From Chryseobacterium culicis (GTDB lineage Bacteria; Bacteroidota; Bacteroidia; Flavobacteriales; Weeksellaceae), in the NCBI RefSeq assembly GCF_900108365.1, contig NZ_FNWQ01000001.1, positions 1,364,001-1,428,000 on the forward strand: a DNA stretch of 64,000 bases, in the 5' to 3' direction. The notes below the pieces were generated by a model, which was given only the letters and a program-made list of their open reading frames with translations, did not search any database and was not told the origin of the DNA. Both the position numbers and the translations under genes were made by a program. Below, piece by piece: positions 34,255 to 43,566 of this stretch (position 1 is its first letter; every line of letters starts with the position of its first letter).

Positions 34255-34548
34255 CTATAAAATCTGAAGGTCTTTAAATGCATCCGCTCCAAATTTATCC
34301 TGGAACTTTTTGAGATAAAAGCTTTTACGCATCTTAAAATCATGCTTCAGCAAAGCAGACTCAATTTTAATCATGATGCACTCATTTTCTATATTGACAC
34401 TTCTTATTTCCCTGAAAAGGCTCTCATCTAGATATTCTTCAAGGAAATCTTTAATATCAAAAGCTACCAGTTTATGTTCAAAACCATACATTCTGGCAAA
34501 AGATTTTACCAGCTCAGAGGATTGATATTCACGTTTTTTCTTCTTCAT
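34255..34548 (-). CDS. DUF721 (DciA-like) protein
   Basis: A 97-residue basic protein starting MKKKKREYQSSELVKSFARM. The small DUF721 fold shows as YGFEHKLVAFDIKDFLEEYL, VNIENECIMIKIESALLKHDF and a final helix MRKSFYLKKFQDKFGADAF. Members near recF resemble DciA, which helps load DnaB helicase, though function here is not proved. It lies 125 bp downstream of recF on the same strand, the usual position in Bacteroidota. Confidence 0.85.
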   Translation of the reverse strand: MKKKKREYQSSELVKSFARMYGFEHKLVAFDIKDFLEEYLDESLFREIRSVNIENECIMIKIESALLKHDFKMRKSFYLKKFQDKFGADAFKDLQIL

Positions 34549-34673
34549 AATTGGGTGACAGGTTTCAGGATGCGTGATGTGGTGTTTTTAAGATTCAGGA
34601 TGGTGTTTGGAAGGATAAGTTAAGATAAAAAATACTATAATATCTGAAAAAGGTTTAAAATATTCTTTAAAAA

Positions 34674-35753
34674 TTAAACCTCAAAAATGATGCTTTCCTC
34701 ATTAATTTTCTTCACTACATTTTCAGTACGCTCTCTGTGAGTATCCGTAATAAAAATCTGTCCGAAACTTTCTTTATTGACAAGTTCAATCAACTGTGAA
34801 ACTCTGGTATCGTCAAGTTTATCAAAAATATCATCAAGCAGTAGAATAGGAGTCTTTTTGGTGAGTTCTTTTACAAGACTCATTTGGGCCAGCTTTAAAG
34901 AGATCAGGAAAGATTTCTGCTGTCCCTGGGAACCGATTTTCTTAATTAACACATGATCCATTTCAAAAAGAAGATCATCCTTATGAATTCCTTTTGAAGT
35001 GTAAGTCAGCATCCGGTCTTTTTCAAGGCTTTCTTTTAAAAGATTTTCAAAAGTATCTTCTAATAAATGAGATTCGTAAATTACTGACACAGTTTCCTTT
35101 CCGCCTGAAATGATCTGATAAAAATTCTGAACAATAGGATTGAGCTGCTCCACAAAATCTTTTCTTTTCCTAAAAATTTTTGTACCGAATCGAATGATCG
35201 GATCATCATAAATTTCCAGTGAATCTTTGTCCCACGTTCTGTTTTTGGCAAAAAACTTCAACAAGGCATTGCGCTGCTGAATGGTCTTCTGATACTGAAT
35301 CAGATCATAAAGATATTCTGAATCTGTTTGAGAAATCATAGCATCCAGGAACTTACGCCTGCTTTCCCCGGAGTCAGAAATAAGATTGGAATCATAAGGC
35401 GAAATCATAACACTTGGAAGATAGCCGATATGATCTGCAAGCCTGTCATAGCTTTTGTCATTTTTCTTGATCACTTTTTTAGCTTCCTTGGGCTGAGTGA
35501 TTCTGATGATATCTTCACTGTCATCATTCTCAATCTCAGCATCAATGGAAAAAAAATCTTCCTCCTGTTTTATATTATTAAGATCGGTATTTCCTAAAAA
35601 GCTTTTTCCAACTGATAAATAATGCAGGGCATCCAGTATATTGGTTTTTCCTACACCATTATTACCCACAAAGCAGTTGATCTGCGGGGAAAATTCAAAT
35701 TTTTTCTCAGAGTGGTTTTTAAAATTGTAAAGGGAAAGCTTCTTGATAATCAT
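34674..35753 (-). CDS. recF: DNA replication and repair protein RecF
   Basis: A 359-residue SMC-like ATPase. The Walker A motif GNNGVGKT spans residues 30-37 after IKKLSLYNFKNHSEK, the signature GSQGQQKSFLISLKLAQ is near residue 280, and the Walker B region is ILLLDDIFDKLDD. RecF helps load RecA at gapped DNA. It starts 3 bp after the UbiA-like gene stop, so the two are one transcript. Confidence 0.96.
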   Translation of the reverse strand: MIIKKLSLYNFKNHSEKKFEFSPQINCFVGNNGVGKTNILDALHYLSVGKSFLGNTDLNNIKQEEDFFSIDAEIENDDSEDIIRITQPKEAKKVIKKNDKSYDRLADHIGYLPSVMISPYDSNLISDSGESRRKFLDAMISQTDSEYLYDLIQYQKTIQQRNALLKFFAKNRTWDKDSLEIYDDPIIRFGTKIFRKRKDFVEQLNPIVQNFYQIISGGKETVSVIYESHLLEDTFENLLKESLEKDRMLTYTSKGIHKDDLLFEMDHVLIKKIGSQGQQKSFLISLKLAQMSLVKELTKKTPILLLDDIFDKLDDTRVSQLIELVNKESFGQIFITDTHRERTENVVKKINEESIIFEV

Positions 35754-35756
35754 TCG

Positions 35757-36512
35757 TCAAAAATACTCCATTATTAGTAAAAATAAAAAAGGAAGTGCGG
35801 AACAAGTTTCCACCCCAAATGAGTAATAAGCGTCATCTCTTTTATTATCAGAGAAATAGATGAGAATATAAGTTACAATGCCTGTCATAAAAAAAGCAAT
35901 GGCATATGACCAGTCAAGATAAAAGATTCCGATGATATTGCTGATGAATACAAGGACGTACGCAATATATTTGGTATTGTCTACCCCTATCAGCAAAGGA
36001 AAGGTCTTTACCGTATCGCTGTTCATATCCCGGATATCAAAAGGAAGAACGAGAGCGGTAATAAAGAAAAAACTGATCAGAAAAATAGGTATACTGAATT
36101 CCGGAAGTGTAAGCCAGCAGTTCACCAACGCCCATACCAGGCCCACATAGAACACTTTTAGCAACGGGATTTTCCGGATGTATACATCAAGGAAGAAGCT
36201 GTTATAAAGCAATCCCAATACTACAATAATAAACCATTTCAAAAGTCTTATCTCATTATGATTATGGATGATTAAAAAAGCACAGATGATTCCGGCGACA
36301 GCATTCAGAACCACTATTTTTAAAAAGTGCTTGGTGTATTGGTATTTAGTATACAGATAACCACTGAAATACGTAATGAAAATAAGTGCAAAAGTGGGGA
36401 AACGGAATGTGTTTTGCTCTTTCATGAAAAATACTGCAAAAAGAGTTCCCATCAGGGAGACATAAACCTGGCTGTCTATAACCGTTTTTTTCAGTACTTT
36501 TAAAATGTTCAT
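35757..36512 (-). CDS. UbiA-like polyprenyl transferase family membrane protein
   Basis: A 251-residue integral membrane protein with about eight helices. The second Asp-rich motif of UbiA enzymes is visible as PFDIRDMNSDTVKTFPLLIG. The first motif (NDxxD) is not seen, so activity is uncertain. It diverges from the alpha-2-macroglobulin gene with only 18 bp between start codons, and it leads into recF. A TAATTTTG box (36517-36524, minus strand) overlaps that 18-bp gap. Confidence 0.7.
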   Translation of the reverse strand: MNILKVLKKTVIDSQVYVSLMGTLFAVFFMKEQNTFRFPTFALIFITYFSGYLYTKYQYTKHFLKIVVLNAVAGIICAFLIIHNHNEIRLLKWFIIVVLGLLYNSFFLDVYIRKIPLLKVFYVGLVWALVNCWLTLPEFSIPIFLISFFFITALVLPFDIRDMNSDTVKTFPLLIGVDNTKYIAYVLVFISNIIGIFYLDWSYAIAFFMTGIVTYILIYFSDNKRDDAYYSFGVETCSALPFLFLLIMEYF

Positions 36513-36530
36513 TTATCAAAATTAATATAT

Positions 36531-39500
36531 ATGAAAAGATTTTCCAAGATTTTTCTGCTTTTGCTTATAATGCTGAGCTTTTCAAAGGTATCCGCACAGA
36601 AATATTATGATACCCAATGGAAAAAAGTGGCCGAAAACAGTGCAAAAGGAGCGTATAAATCTAATCTTCCCATTATTGCAGACCTACAAAAACATGCCAT
36701 GAAAGAAAATAATGCCTTCGAGCTGATCCGTTCTCTGAAAGCGGAATTCAGTATTGTAAACCAAACGGTGGATGATGATCAGAATGATGCCGCTTCTCAG
36801 TTTTTTAAGAAACTTAAAGATGCAGAAGGTAAAATAAACGGAGAAGGAAAACTGGTATACAAAGTTCTGCTGAATGGCTTTTTCATGGATTACTACAACC
36901 AGAATGCATGGAAGATAAACGGAAGAACCAATATCAATTCCCAGGACGTTTCACAGATTGAAACCTGGAGTAAACTTGATTTCAAAAACTATTTAACAAA
37001 AAGTTATCAGGAACTTGATCAGGAAAAACCTGAAATGAAAAAGATTTCTCTGGAAAAGTACAAGAATATCTTTTCAGAAACGGGAGATATAGCTTATTTC
37101 CCGACATTATCAGATTGGTATGGCGTGAAGAAAATAGAATTCTTATCAGAAAACAATATTTTCACCAAAAATGAACTGACAGTTAACCGCACAGCGATCA
37201 ATGCCATTTATGATGAACTGATTGCACAGAATAACGGTAATGCAAAACTGTATTTTATGAAGGAGAAAATTATAGAAAACTGTAGTTTCAATCATTGTAA
37301 AGACAAACTCCAGCAGCTTCAGAACCTTTTGAAATCTGATGTGCAGGGAGATTATAAAGTAATGATCATGGGAGAAATTATGGATGAGCTTGTAACTCAG
37401 AAGAAGCCTAAAGAAGCTCTTGCCATAGCAGCACAGGCTAAAAGCGAATATCCAAAATCCCTTTTCCTTGAAAATATTAAAAGTAAGGAAGCTCAGATTA
37501 TCAATCCATTTCTGAATCTTAAATACGAAGCTCAGACTCAGAACAATCTTCCTATTCACTTTGTAGCAGAATATCAGAATGTATCCGAATTTACCCTGAA
37601 TATTTATGAAGTGAAAGACGATTTTACCTCACTGCTTCAGTATGTTCGGAACTCTTATTCCAATACCTTCGGGAAACTGAAAAAAAATCTGGTAAGGAAA
37701 GAAACTTTCCAGCTTCCGGATCCTAAGGATTATCAGAATCATAAAACTTCTTTGGAGGTGAAACCACTTCCTTCAGGAGTGTATGTGGCAGAATTTACAG
37801 TTGCAGGAGCAGATACGAAAGATACAGACTCCAGACAGAACTTCTACTTTTTGGTTTCAGGAAACAGGATTATTTATCAGTCCAAAACAGACAGAAATTC
37901 TCTTTCTGACGAGCTCAAACTGGTAAACAGTGAAAATGGCAGACCTTTATCCAATGAAGGCCTGAGATTTTATGAATTTGTTTCTAATAATATGCTAAAT
38001 AAGATAGAAGGAACAACCAATGCCAACGGGGTTTTTAAATTTCCTGCGACAGAAAGCAAAGAATATTACAGAACTTTCCTGATTCAGCAGCCCAAAACGA
38101 ATGATTTTCAGATCATGCAGATGTACGGAAACACAGAACCTGTTGAAGAGTACAATCCTAATAAACAAACCCGTTCCACGGCTCAGATTTTCATTGACAG
38201 AGGCATCTACCGTCCCGGACAGACTGTTTATTTCAAGGTAATCAATACCCGCATGAATAAAGAGGTTGAATCTGTTCTTCCAGGATTAAAGCAAAAAATT
38301 ACCTTATTAAACACCAATAGTGAAGAGGTTTCTTCGCAGGAATTGACCACCAATGAATTTGGTTCTTATCATGGAAGTTTCATTCTTCCGAAAGGAAAAT
38401 TAAATGGAAACTTTTATCTGAGAATAGATGGAGAAAGCCAGGGGTATAAAAATTTCAGAGTAGAAGAATACAAAAGACCAAAGTTTGAAGTAACCTTTGA
38501 TCCCGTAAAAGAAGAATATAAATACGGACAGACTATTGATTTAAAAGGGAAAGCTGTTATGTTTTCCGGTGTTCCGCTGAGCAATACGACAGTGAACTAC
38601 GAGATCAAAAAACAGAATATCAGATGGAGATATTTCAGCTGGTATCCTCAGAATGATGATAACGAAAACTCTGTTCTGGGAGAAGCTAAAACGAATGAAA
38701 AAGGAGAGTTTGTAATTCATTTAGAACTGAAGAAAGACGAAAAGCTGGAAGGAATTCAGATTGATAATTATGCCATCAATGCTTCTGTTACAGATATCAA
38801 CGGAGAAACGCAGACAGCCAACACACAGCTGAAAGTGGCTTCAGTTTCTCACTATATTCAGGCAGAAAATATCAGCAATACTTTTACAGATGAAAATGTA
38901 AAACTGAAGGTGGAAACCAAGAATTACAACGATCAGAACCTTAAAAAGCCATATCAGGTTAAGTTGTCAAAGCTGACAGCTCCGGACAGGATTTTCAGAG
39001 ATAATTTCAAGTCTGATATTCAGAATCTGCCTAAATATTCAAAAGAAGAATTCATTAGCAAATTCCCACACGATCTTTTTGATAAAAATGATGAGATCAA
39101 AAACTGGAAAACGGAAAAAATATTGATTGAAAGACAGCAGCAGCCATCTGCAGATAATGCTCAGCTTGACCTTGGAAAAATGGAAACCGGAGATTATGAA
39201 CTTGAACTTTTTAATATTGAAGGAAAAGATACCATCAAAACTTCACAGTATTTCAGTGTTTGGGATAAAACAGCGTTAAAATCAACTCAAAAAACATTTC
39301 TTACAGTTATTGCTCCAAAAGAAGAATTATCACGAGGAGAAAAAGCAAAAGTTTATGTTTACTCAGCAGTTCCTGATGCTTTGGTAAATGTTTTTGTACA
39401 GGACGGATCTGGAAAAACGGTTTCGGAAGTTCATCAGATGAAAAAAGGAATTTTAGAATATACTGCTGAAATTCCTAAAGATAAAAGCGTATCAGATCTG

Positions 39501-42455
39501 AACCTTCAGTTTCAGCTGGTAGCATTTAATGACGTGAATACAGAATCTGTTTCCTTAAAAATAAAAGACACAGAAAAACCTTTAAAAATTGAAACAGTCA
39601 CCTTCAGAGATAAACTTGAGCCTAATGTTAAAGAAAAGTGGACGGTAAAAGTAACCGGAAATGACAAAGAAAAGATCAACGCAGAGGTATTAGCCAATAT
39701 GTATGATATGTCTCTGGATCAGTTTGCCGTAAATAATTATAGTTGGAGAAAACTGTACACGCCATTTGTAATAGTGACTTCTTATGACATTAGAAATTAT
39801 CTGCAGCAGCAAAGCTATCAGAAGAGACTAAGATATTTCCAGGACAAATTAATAACAGTTCCTCAGTTCAACTGGTTGGATGGAAGATGGGGTGTAGGAA
39901 ATGATACTGATGGTGATGGCATAAGCGACAGCAAAGATGCTTGTCCTACTGTTACCGGAGTGGTTGAATATAGTGGTTGCCCTAAACCTAAGAATGTATT
40001 AGCCAGAGAAGTTACAAGTTATAGAAAAATGAATGCTCAGATGGCATTGCCGGCTTCTCCCATAGCGAAAGAAGAAGCAATGGGATCTAATGCAGATGGA
40101 GTTATAGATCAGGATGATGCCGTAAAAGAGCTGGAAAAAGTAGCCGTTCGCCAAAATCTGAACGAAACTGCTTTCTTCTATCCGGATCTGAAAACCGATG
40201 CAGAAGGAAATGTAAACTTTGAGTTCACCTCTCCGGAAGCACTGACAAAATGGAAACTGATGTTCCTGGCACACACCAAAGACGCAAGAGCCGCCACCTT
40301 GGAAAAAGAAGTCGTAACCCAGAAAGAATTCTCGGTAACACCCAACTATCCAAGATTCCTGAGAGAAGGAGATGAACTGAATCTTCAGTCGAAATTATCT
40401 AACCTTACCGCTAAAAAACTGAGCGGTTCTGCTGAATTACAGATTTTGGATGCCTTTACCAATGAAAATATTTCTTCAAAATTCGGAATCACTTCAGGAG
40501 TACAGAACTTTAATCTGAATGAAAACGGAAGCAGTGCATTGGCATGGAAATTAAAAGTTCCGGAAAATGTTTCTTCCATTATTTTTAAAGTGGTTGCCAA
40601 AGCAGGATCATATTCTGACGGTGAACAACAGGCAGTTGCCGTGTTACCTAACAGAATGATGGTGACAGATGCCGTTCCGGTTTTTGTGAAAGAAGGCGAA
40701 ACCAAAACATTTGTGCTGGATAACCTTAAAAATAACACCTCCGCCACAGCCTCCAATGTTTCGAATACACTGGAGCTGACTACCAATCCGATCTGGGAAA
40801 TCATGTTTGCCCTTCCAAGTCTGAAAAATGATCAGAACAATTCGGCGGATGTAATCTTTAACAAATGGTTTGCTGATGTGCTGGCTTCGGAAATATTCAA
40901 AGCCAATCCGAAAATGAAAACAGTTTTTGAAGAATATCAGAGCAAAGGATTATTGAATTCAAATCTTGAAAAAAATCAGGAACTGAAACAATTGCTGCTG
41001 GAAGAAACTCCTTGGGTGCTGGAAAGTAAAAATGAAGGTGAGCAGATGCAGAAGCTGGCATTATTATTTGATGTGAATACAATGAAAAACGCGGTTAATC
41101 AGGATTGGGATGATTTTAAAAAGCTGCAGAATCCGGATGGAGGATTCTCGTGGTATCCCGGCTATCCAAGCTCTTACGGAACATCACTGTATATCCTTAA
41201 AAATCTTGGGAAAATCAACTCATGGTTAAAGGATAATGTGAAAGATTATCAAACTGCCGATCAAAAAATACTTGTAGCTAAATTGATTCAGTATGTAGAC
41301 AATGAGGTTTCCAAATATTATGATGTGAAAAAAGGTAATGTGTGGACCAACTGGGCAATAGATTATCTTGATACCAGAAACTACTGGGAACAGCAATATC
41401 CATTGAAAGGAAAAGGTGCCACCCTGAAAACATTGGTAAAACAAAAAGCGAAGACTGCAAAAATCACAGACTTTACATTCTTCGGACTTCACCGTGCCGC
41501 TTTACTGATGAACGATTACGGACTGAAAGATGTATCTGCCAAGCTGATGACCTACCTTAAAGAGACTTCTACAGATACCAAAACGCAGGGCGTTTACTGG
41601 AAGCAAAATCTGAATGATTGGGGATGGTTCGGCTCAAAAGTAGTCAGCCATGCCGGAGCACTGGAAGCATTCAATAAATTAAGATCTAACGACCAAAACT
41701 TTATTGAAGAGGTGAAAATCTGGCTGGTAACCCAAAAAGAAGTCAACTCGTGGGGAAGCTCAAGAGGAACTGCAGAAGTCATCTTTACCATTTTGAATTC
41801 AGGAAAATCATGGACAGGTGCAGAAAGCGACAAAGCGACCATTATCTGGGGCGGAAAAGAAGTGGCTCCACAGACACAGGCTTCAGGTTATGTGAAATCC
41901 ACTTTGAAACCACAAGCTGTAGATAACAGCTTAGCAACAGTAACGGTTACCAAACCTGGTCCGGGAATTGTGCAGGGAGGACTGTTCTGGCAGTACTATG
42001 AAGACCTTGATAAAATCAAATCTTCTGAAAACTATATTTCTGTAACAAAGGAGCTTTATAAAAAAGTGAAAACCGTAAATGGAGAGGAGCTCCAGAGAAT
42101 TTCTGCGGAAACCCCATTGAAAGTGGGAGACAAAGTAACGGTAAGAATGATTTTGAATACAGACAGAGCCATGGAATTCATTCATATCAAAGATATGCGT
42201 GCAGCAGGATTTGAACCTGTAGATACACTTTCAGGATATCAATGGAAAAATAACCTAGGCTATTATCAGTCTACCAAAGATGCCTCCACCAATTTCTATA
42301 TTCAATATATGCCGAAAGGGAAATATGTCTTTGAATACGATGTGGTAGCCAATGCATCCGGAAAATTCTCGAACGGAATTACCACCATGCAGAATTACTA
42401 CGCCCCACATATGAATGCCCATACAAAAGGAAGTAACGTATTAATTTCAGAATAA
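36531..42455 (+). CDS. Giant alpha-2-macroglobulin-family protein with a thrombospondin type 3-like insert
   Basis: A 1974-residue secreted protein with signal peptide ending KVSAQ (residue 23). The MG-domain series includes IFIDRGIYRPGQTVYFK and VEEYKRPKFEVTF (MG2/MG3). The A2M core FFYPDLKTDAEGNVNFEFTS and FLREGD lie around residues 1210-1285, followed by a helical thioester-domain equivalent (PDGGFSWYPGYPSS) without a CGEQ thioester. Such proteins trap proteases. Around residues 1124-1153 a calcium-binding type 3-like repeat (DTDGDGISDSKDACP) is inserted. It is followed by ecotin. Confidence 0.9.
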   Translation: MKRFSKIFLLLLIMLSFSKVSAQKYYDTQWKKVAENSAKGAYKSNLPIIADLQKHAMKENNAFELIRSLKAEFSIVNQTVDDDQNDAASQFFKKLKDAEGKINGEGKLVYKVLLNGFFMDYYNQNAWKINGRTNINSQDVSQIETWSKLDFKNYLTKSYQELDQEKPEMKKISLEKYKNIFSETGDIAYFPTLSDWYGVKKIEFLSENNIFTKNELTVNRTAINAIYDELIAQNNGNAKLYFMKEKIIENCSFNHCKDKLQQLQNLLKSDVQGDYKVMIMGEIMDELVTQKKPKEALAIAAQAKSEYPKSLFLENIKSKEAQIINPFLNLKYEAQTQNNLPIHFVAEYQNVSEFTLNIYEVKDDFTSLLQYVRNSYSNTFGKLKKNLVRKETFQLPDPKDYQNHKTSLEVKPLPSGVYVAEFTVAGADTKDTDSRQNFYFLVSGNRIIYQSKTDRNSLSDELKLVNSENGRPLSNEGLRFYEFVSNNMLNKIEGTTNANGVFKFPATESKEYYRTFLIQQPKTNDFQIMQMYGNTEPVEEYNPNKQTRSTAQIFIDRGIYRPGQTVYFKVINTRMNKEVESVLPGLKQKITLLNTNSEEVSSQELTTNEFGSYHGSFILPKGKLNGNFYLRIDGESQGYKNFRVEEYKRPKFEVTFDPVKEEYKYGQTIDLKGKAVMFSGVPLSNTTVNYEIKKQNIRWRYFSWYPQNDDNENSVLGEAKTNEKGEFVIHLELKKDEKLEGIQIDNYAINASVTDINGETQTANTQLKVASVSHYIQAENISNTFTDENVKLKVETKNYNDQNLKKPYQVKLSKLTAPDRIFRDNFKSDIQNLPKYSKEEFISKFPHDLFDKNDEIKNWKTEKILIERQQQPSADNAQLDLGKMETGDYELELFNIEGKDTIKTSQYFSVWDKTALKSTQKTFLTVIAPKEELSRGEKAKVYVYSAVPDALVNVFVQDGSGKTVSEVHQMKKGILEYTAEIPKDKSVSDLNLQFQLVAFNDVNTESVSLKIKDTEKPLKIETVTFRDKLEPNVKEKWTVKVTGNDKEKINAEVLANMYDMSLDQFAVNNYSWRKLYTPFVIVTSYDIRNYLQQQSYQKRLRYFQDKLITVPQFNWLDGRWGVGNDTDGDGISDSKDACPTVTGVVEYSGCPKPKNVLAREVTSYRKMNAQMALPASPIAKEEAMGSNADGVIDQDDAVKELEKVAVRQNLNETAFFYPDLKTDAEGNVNFEFTSPEALTKWKLMFLAHTKDARAATLEKEVVTQKEFSVTPNYPRFLREGDELNLQSKLSNLTAKKLSGSAELQILDAFTNENISSKFGITSGVQNFNLNENGSSALAWKLKVPENVSSIIFKVVAKAGSYSDGEQQAVAVLPNRMMVTDAVPVFVKEGETKTFVLDNLKNNTSATASNVSNTLELTTNPIWEIMFALPSLKNDQNNSADVIFNKWFADVLASEIFKANPKMKTVFEEYQSKGLLNSNLEKNQELKQLLLEETPWVLESKNEGEQMQKLALLFDVNTMKNAVNQDWDDFKKLQNPDGGFSWYPGYPSSYGTSLYILKNLGKINSWLKDNVKDYQTADQKILVAKLIQYVDNEVSKYYDVKKGNVWTNWAIDYLDTRNYWEQQYPLKGKGATLKTLVKQKAKTAKITDFTFFGLHRAALLMNDYGLKDVSAKLMTYLKETSTDTKTQGVYWKQNLNDWGWFGSKVVSHAGALEAFNKLRSNDQNFIEEVKIWLVTQKEVNSWGSSRGTAEVIFTILNSGKSWTGAESDKATIIWGGKEVAPQTQASGYVKSTLKPQAVDNSLATVTVTKPGPGIVQGGLFWQYYEDLDKIKSSENYISVTKELYKKVKTVNGEELQRISAETPLKVGDKVTVRMILNTDRAMEFIHIKDMRAAGFEPVDTLSGYQWKNNLGYYQSTKDASTNFYIQYMPKGKYVFEYDVVANASGKFSNGITTMQNYYAPHMNAHTKGSNVLISE

Positions 42456-42466
42456 TTAATAGATAT

Positions 42467-42501
42467 AAAAACTGCAGTAATTATAACTGCAGTTTTTTTT
42501 T
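42467..42501 (+). terminator. Terminator after the alpha-2-macroglobulin gene
   Basis: AAAACTGCAGT, loop AATTAT, ACTGCAGTTTTTTTT: perfect stem and long T-run, 11 bp after the stop codon. Confidence 0.85.
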
Positions 42502-42605
42502 GAAAGATTCGATAAAATAGAACTAATTCTAAAATTTAAACATTTGTTTAAATTTGGAATACTTTTTGGAATTAGAGTAATATCAATTAAAAAAATTATT
42601 AAAAG

Positions 42606-43094
42606 ATGAAATTTTCTAAAACTTTAATCACAGGATTAGTATTAATGGCTGGAGTAAATGCTTTTGCGCAAAAGAAAGCAGAAAAGTTTGAAAAACTACA
42701 GATTGAAATGTTCCCAAAAGCAAAAGAAGGATATAAGCAGGTATATATTCAGCTTCCCGTTGCTAAAAACGAAAACGATTTAAAAGTTGAGCTTTTTGTA
42801 GGCGCTGAAAAAATGTTAGACTGTAACAATTATTTCCTGATGGGAGAAATGAAAACTCAGGATCTGCAGGGATGGGGATACAATTATTATGAAGTAGAAT
42901 CGAAAGGTGAAACAGGAGGTACGCTAATGGCTTGTCCGGATAAAAAACTGACGAAAAAATTTGTGACGCTAAAACCTGAAATCGTAAGATACAACAGTAA
43001 ACTTCCTTTGGTATTCTATGTACCGAAAGACATCGAAGTACGTTACAGAATTTTACGTCCTGATGCTAATATGAAAAAAGCAGTTCAAAGATAA
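42606..43094 (+). CDS. eco: Ecotin, periplasmic serine protease inhibitor
   Basis: A 162-residue exported protein, signal peptide ending NAFAQ. Ecotin landmarks are clear: LQIEMFPKAKEGYKQVYIQLP at the start of the fold, then DCNNYFLMGEM, and the reactive loop GGTLMACPDKK with Met108 as P1, as in E. coli ecotin. Cys73 and Cys110 should form the conserved disulfide. It inhibits trypsin-, chymotrypsin- and elastase-like proteases as a dimer. It follows the alpha-2-macroglobulin gene behind a terminator. Confidence 0.95.
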   Translation: MKFSKTLITGLVLMAGVNAFAQKKAEKFEKLQIEMFPKAKEGYKQVYIQLPVAKNENDLKVELFVGAEKMLDCNNYFLMGEMKTQDLQGWGYNYYEVESKGETGGTLMACPDKKLTKKFVTLKPEIVRYNSKLPLVFYVPKDIEVRYRILRPDANMKKAVQR

Positions 43095-43129
43095 ATAAGC
43101 TTATTATCTATTATACTGACAAACAGAAG

Positions 43130-43160
43130 CTCCTTACAGTATTGTGAGGAGTTTTTGTTT
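43130..43160 (+). terminator. Terminator after ecotin
   Basis: CTCCTTACA, loop GTAT, TGTGAGGAG with a T-run (GTTTTTGTTTT) form a stem with one G-T or mismatch pair, 36 bp downstream of the stop codon. Confidence 0.7.
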
Positions 43161-43566
43161 TATCCCAAGCATAAAAGATGGCTTTCCGCTATCCTTACGA
43201 AATGGAACTCTTTCGTGAACGAATTTAAAATGATTTTACGATCCGGTGATCTTTGCGTTATATTTTCAAAGCCTTTCAACAGTGAGAACAAATAAAAAAA
43301 CTAGCTAAACACACTTTCCGTAACAGTCCATTATCCCCTTGATTACTCAGAAAATTTACCGTCACAAGATATCGGAAAAAGTAGAGTTAAAAATTTTTTC
43401 AATTTTTTTTATGTTTTAATGAACATTTAAACACTTTGGGCAAAACTTTATTTTATAAGCCTTTAAACTTAAACATATTTTAAACTTACTTTAAATTCAC
43501 TACTTTGTAGAATTATCTTTAAGTGTTTTACCTTTTTTTGCATTATATTTGTTGTAAACATAAACC
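43161..43566 (+). other. AT-rich region with promoter of the efflux operon
   Basis: No gene is seen. A TATATTTG box at 43544-43551 lies 15 bp before the start of the TolC-like gene and fits the -7 consensus; no clear -33 TTG is seen. Most of the rest is low-complexity AT-rich DNA with several AAACTT/TTTAAA tracts. Confidence 0.45.
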
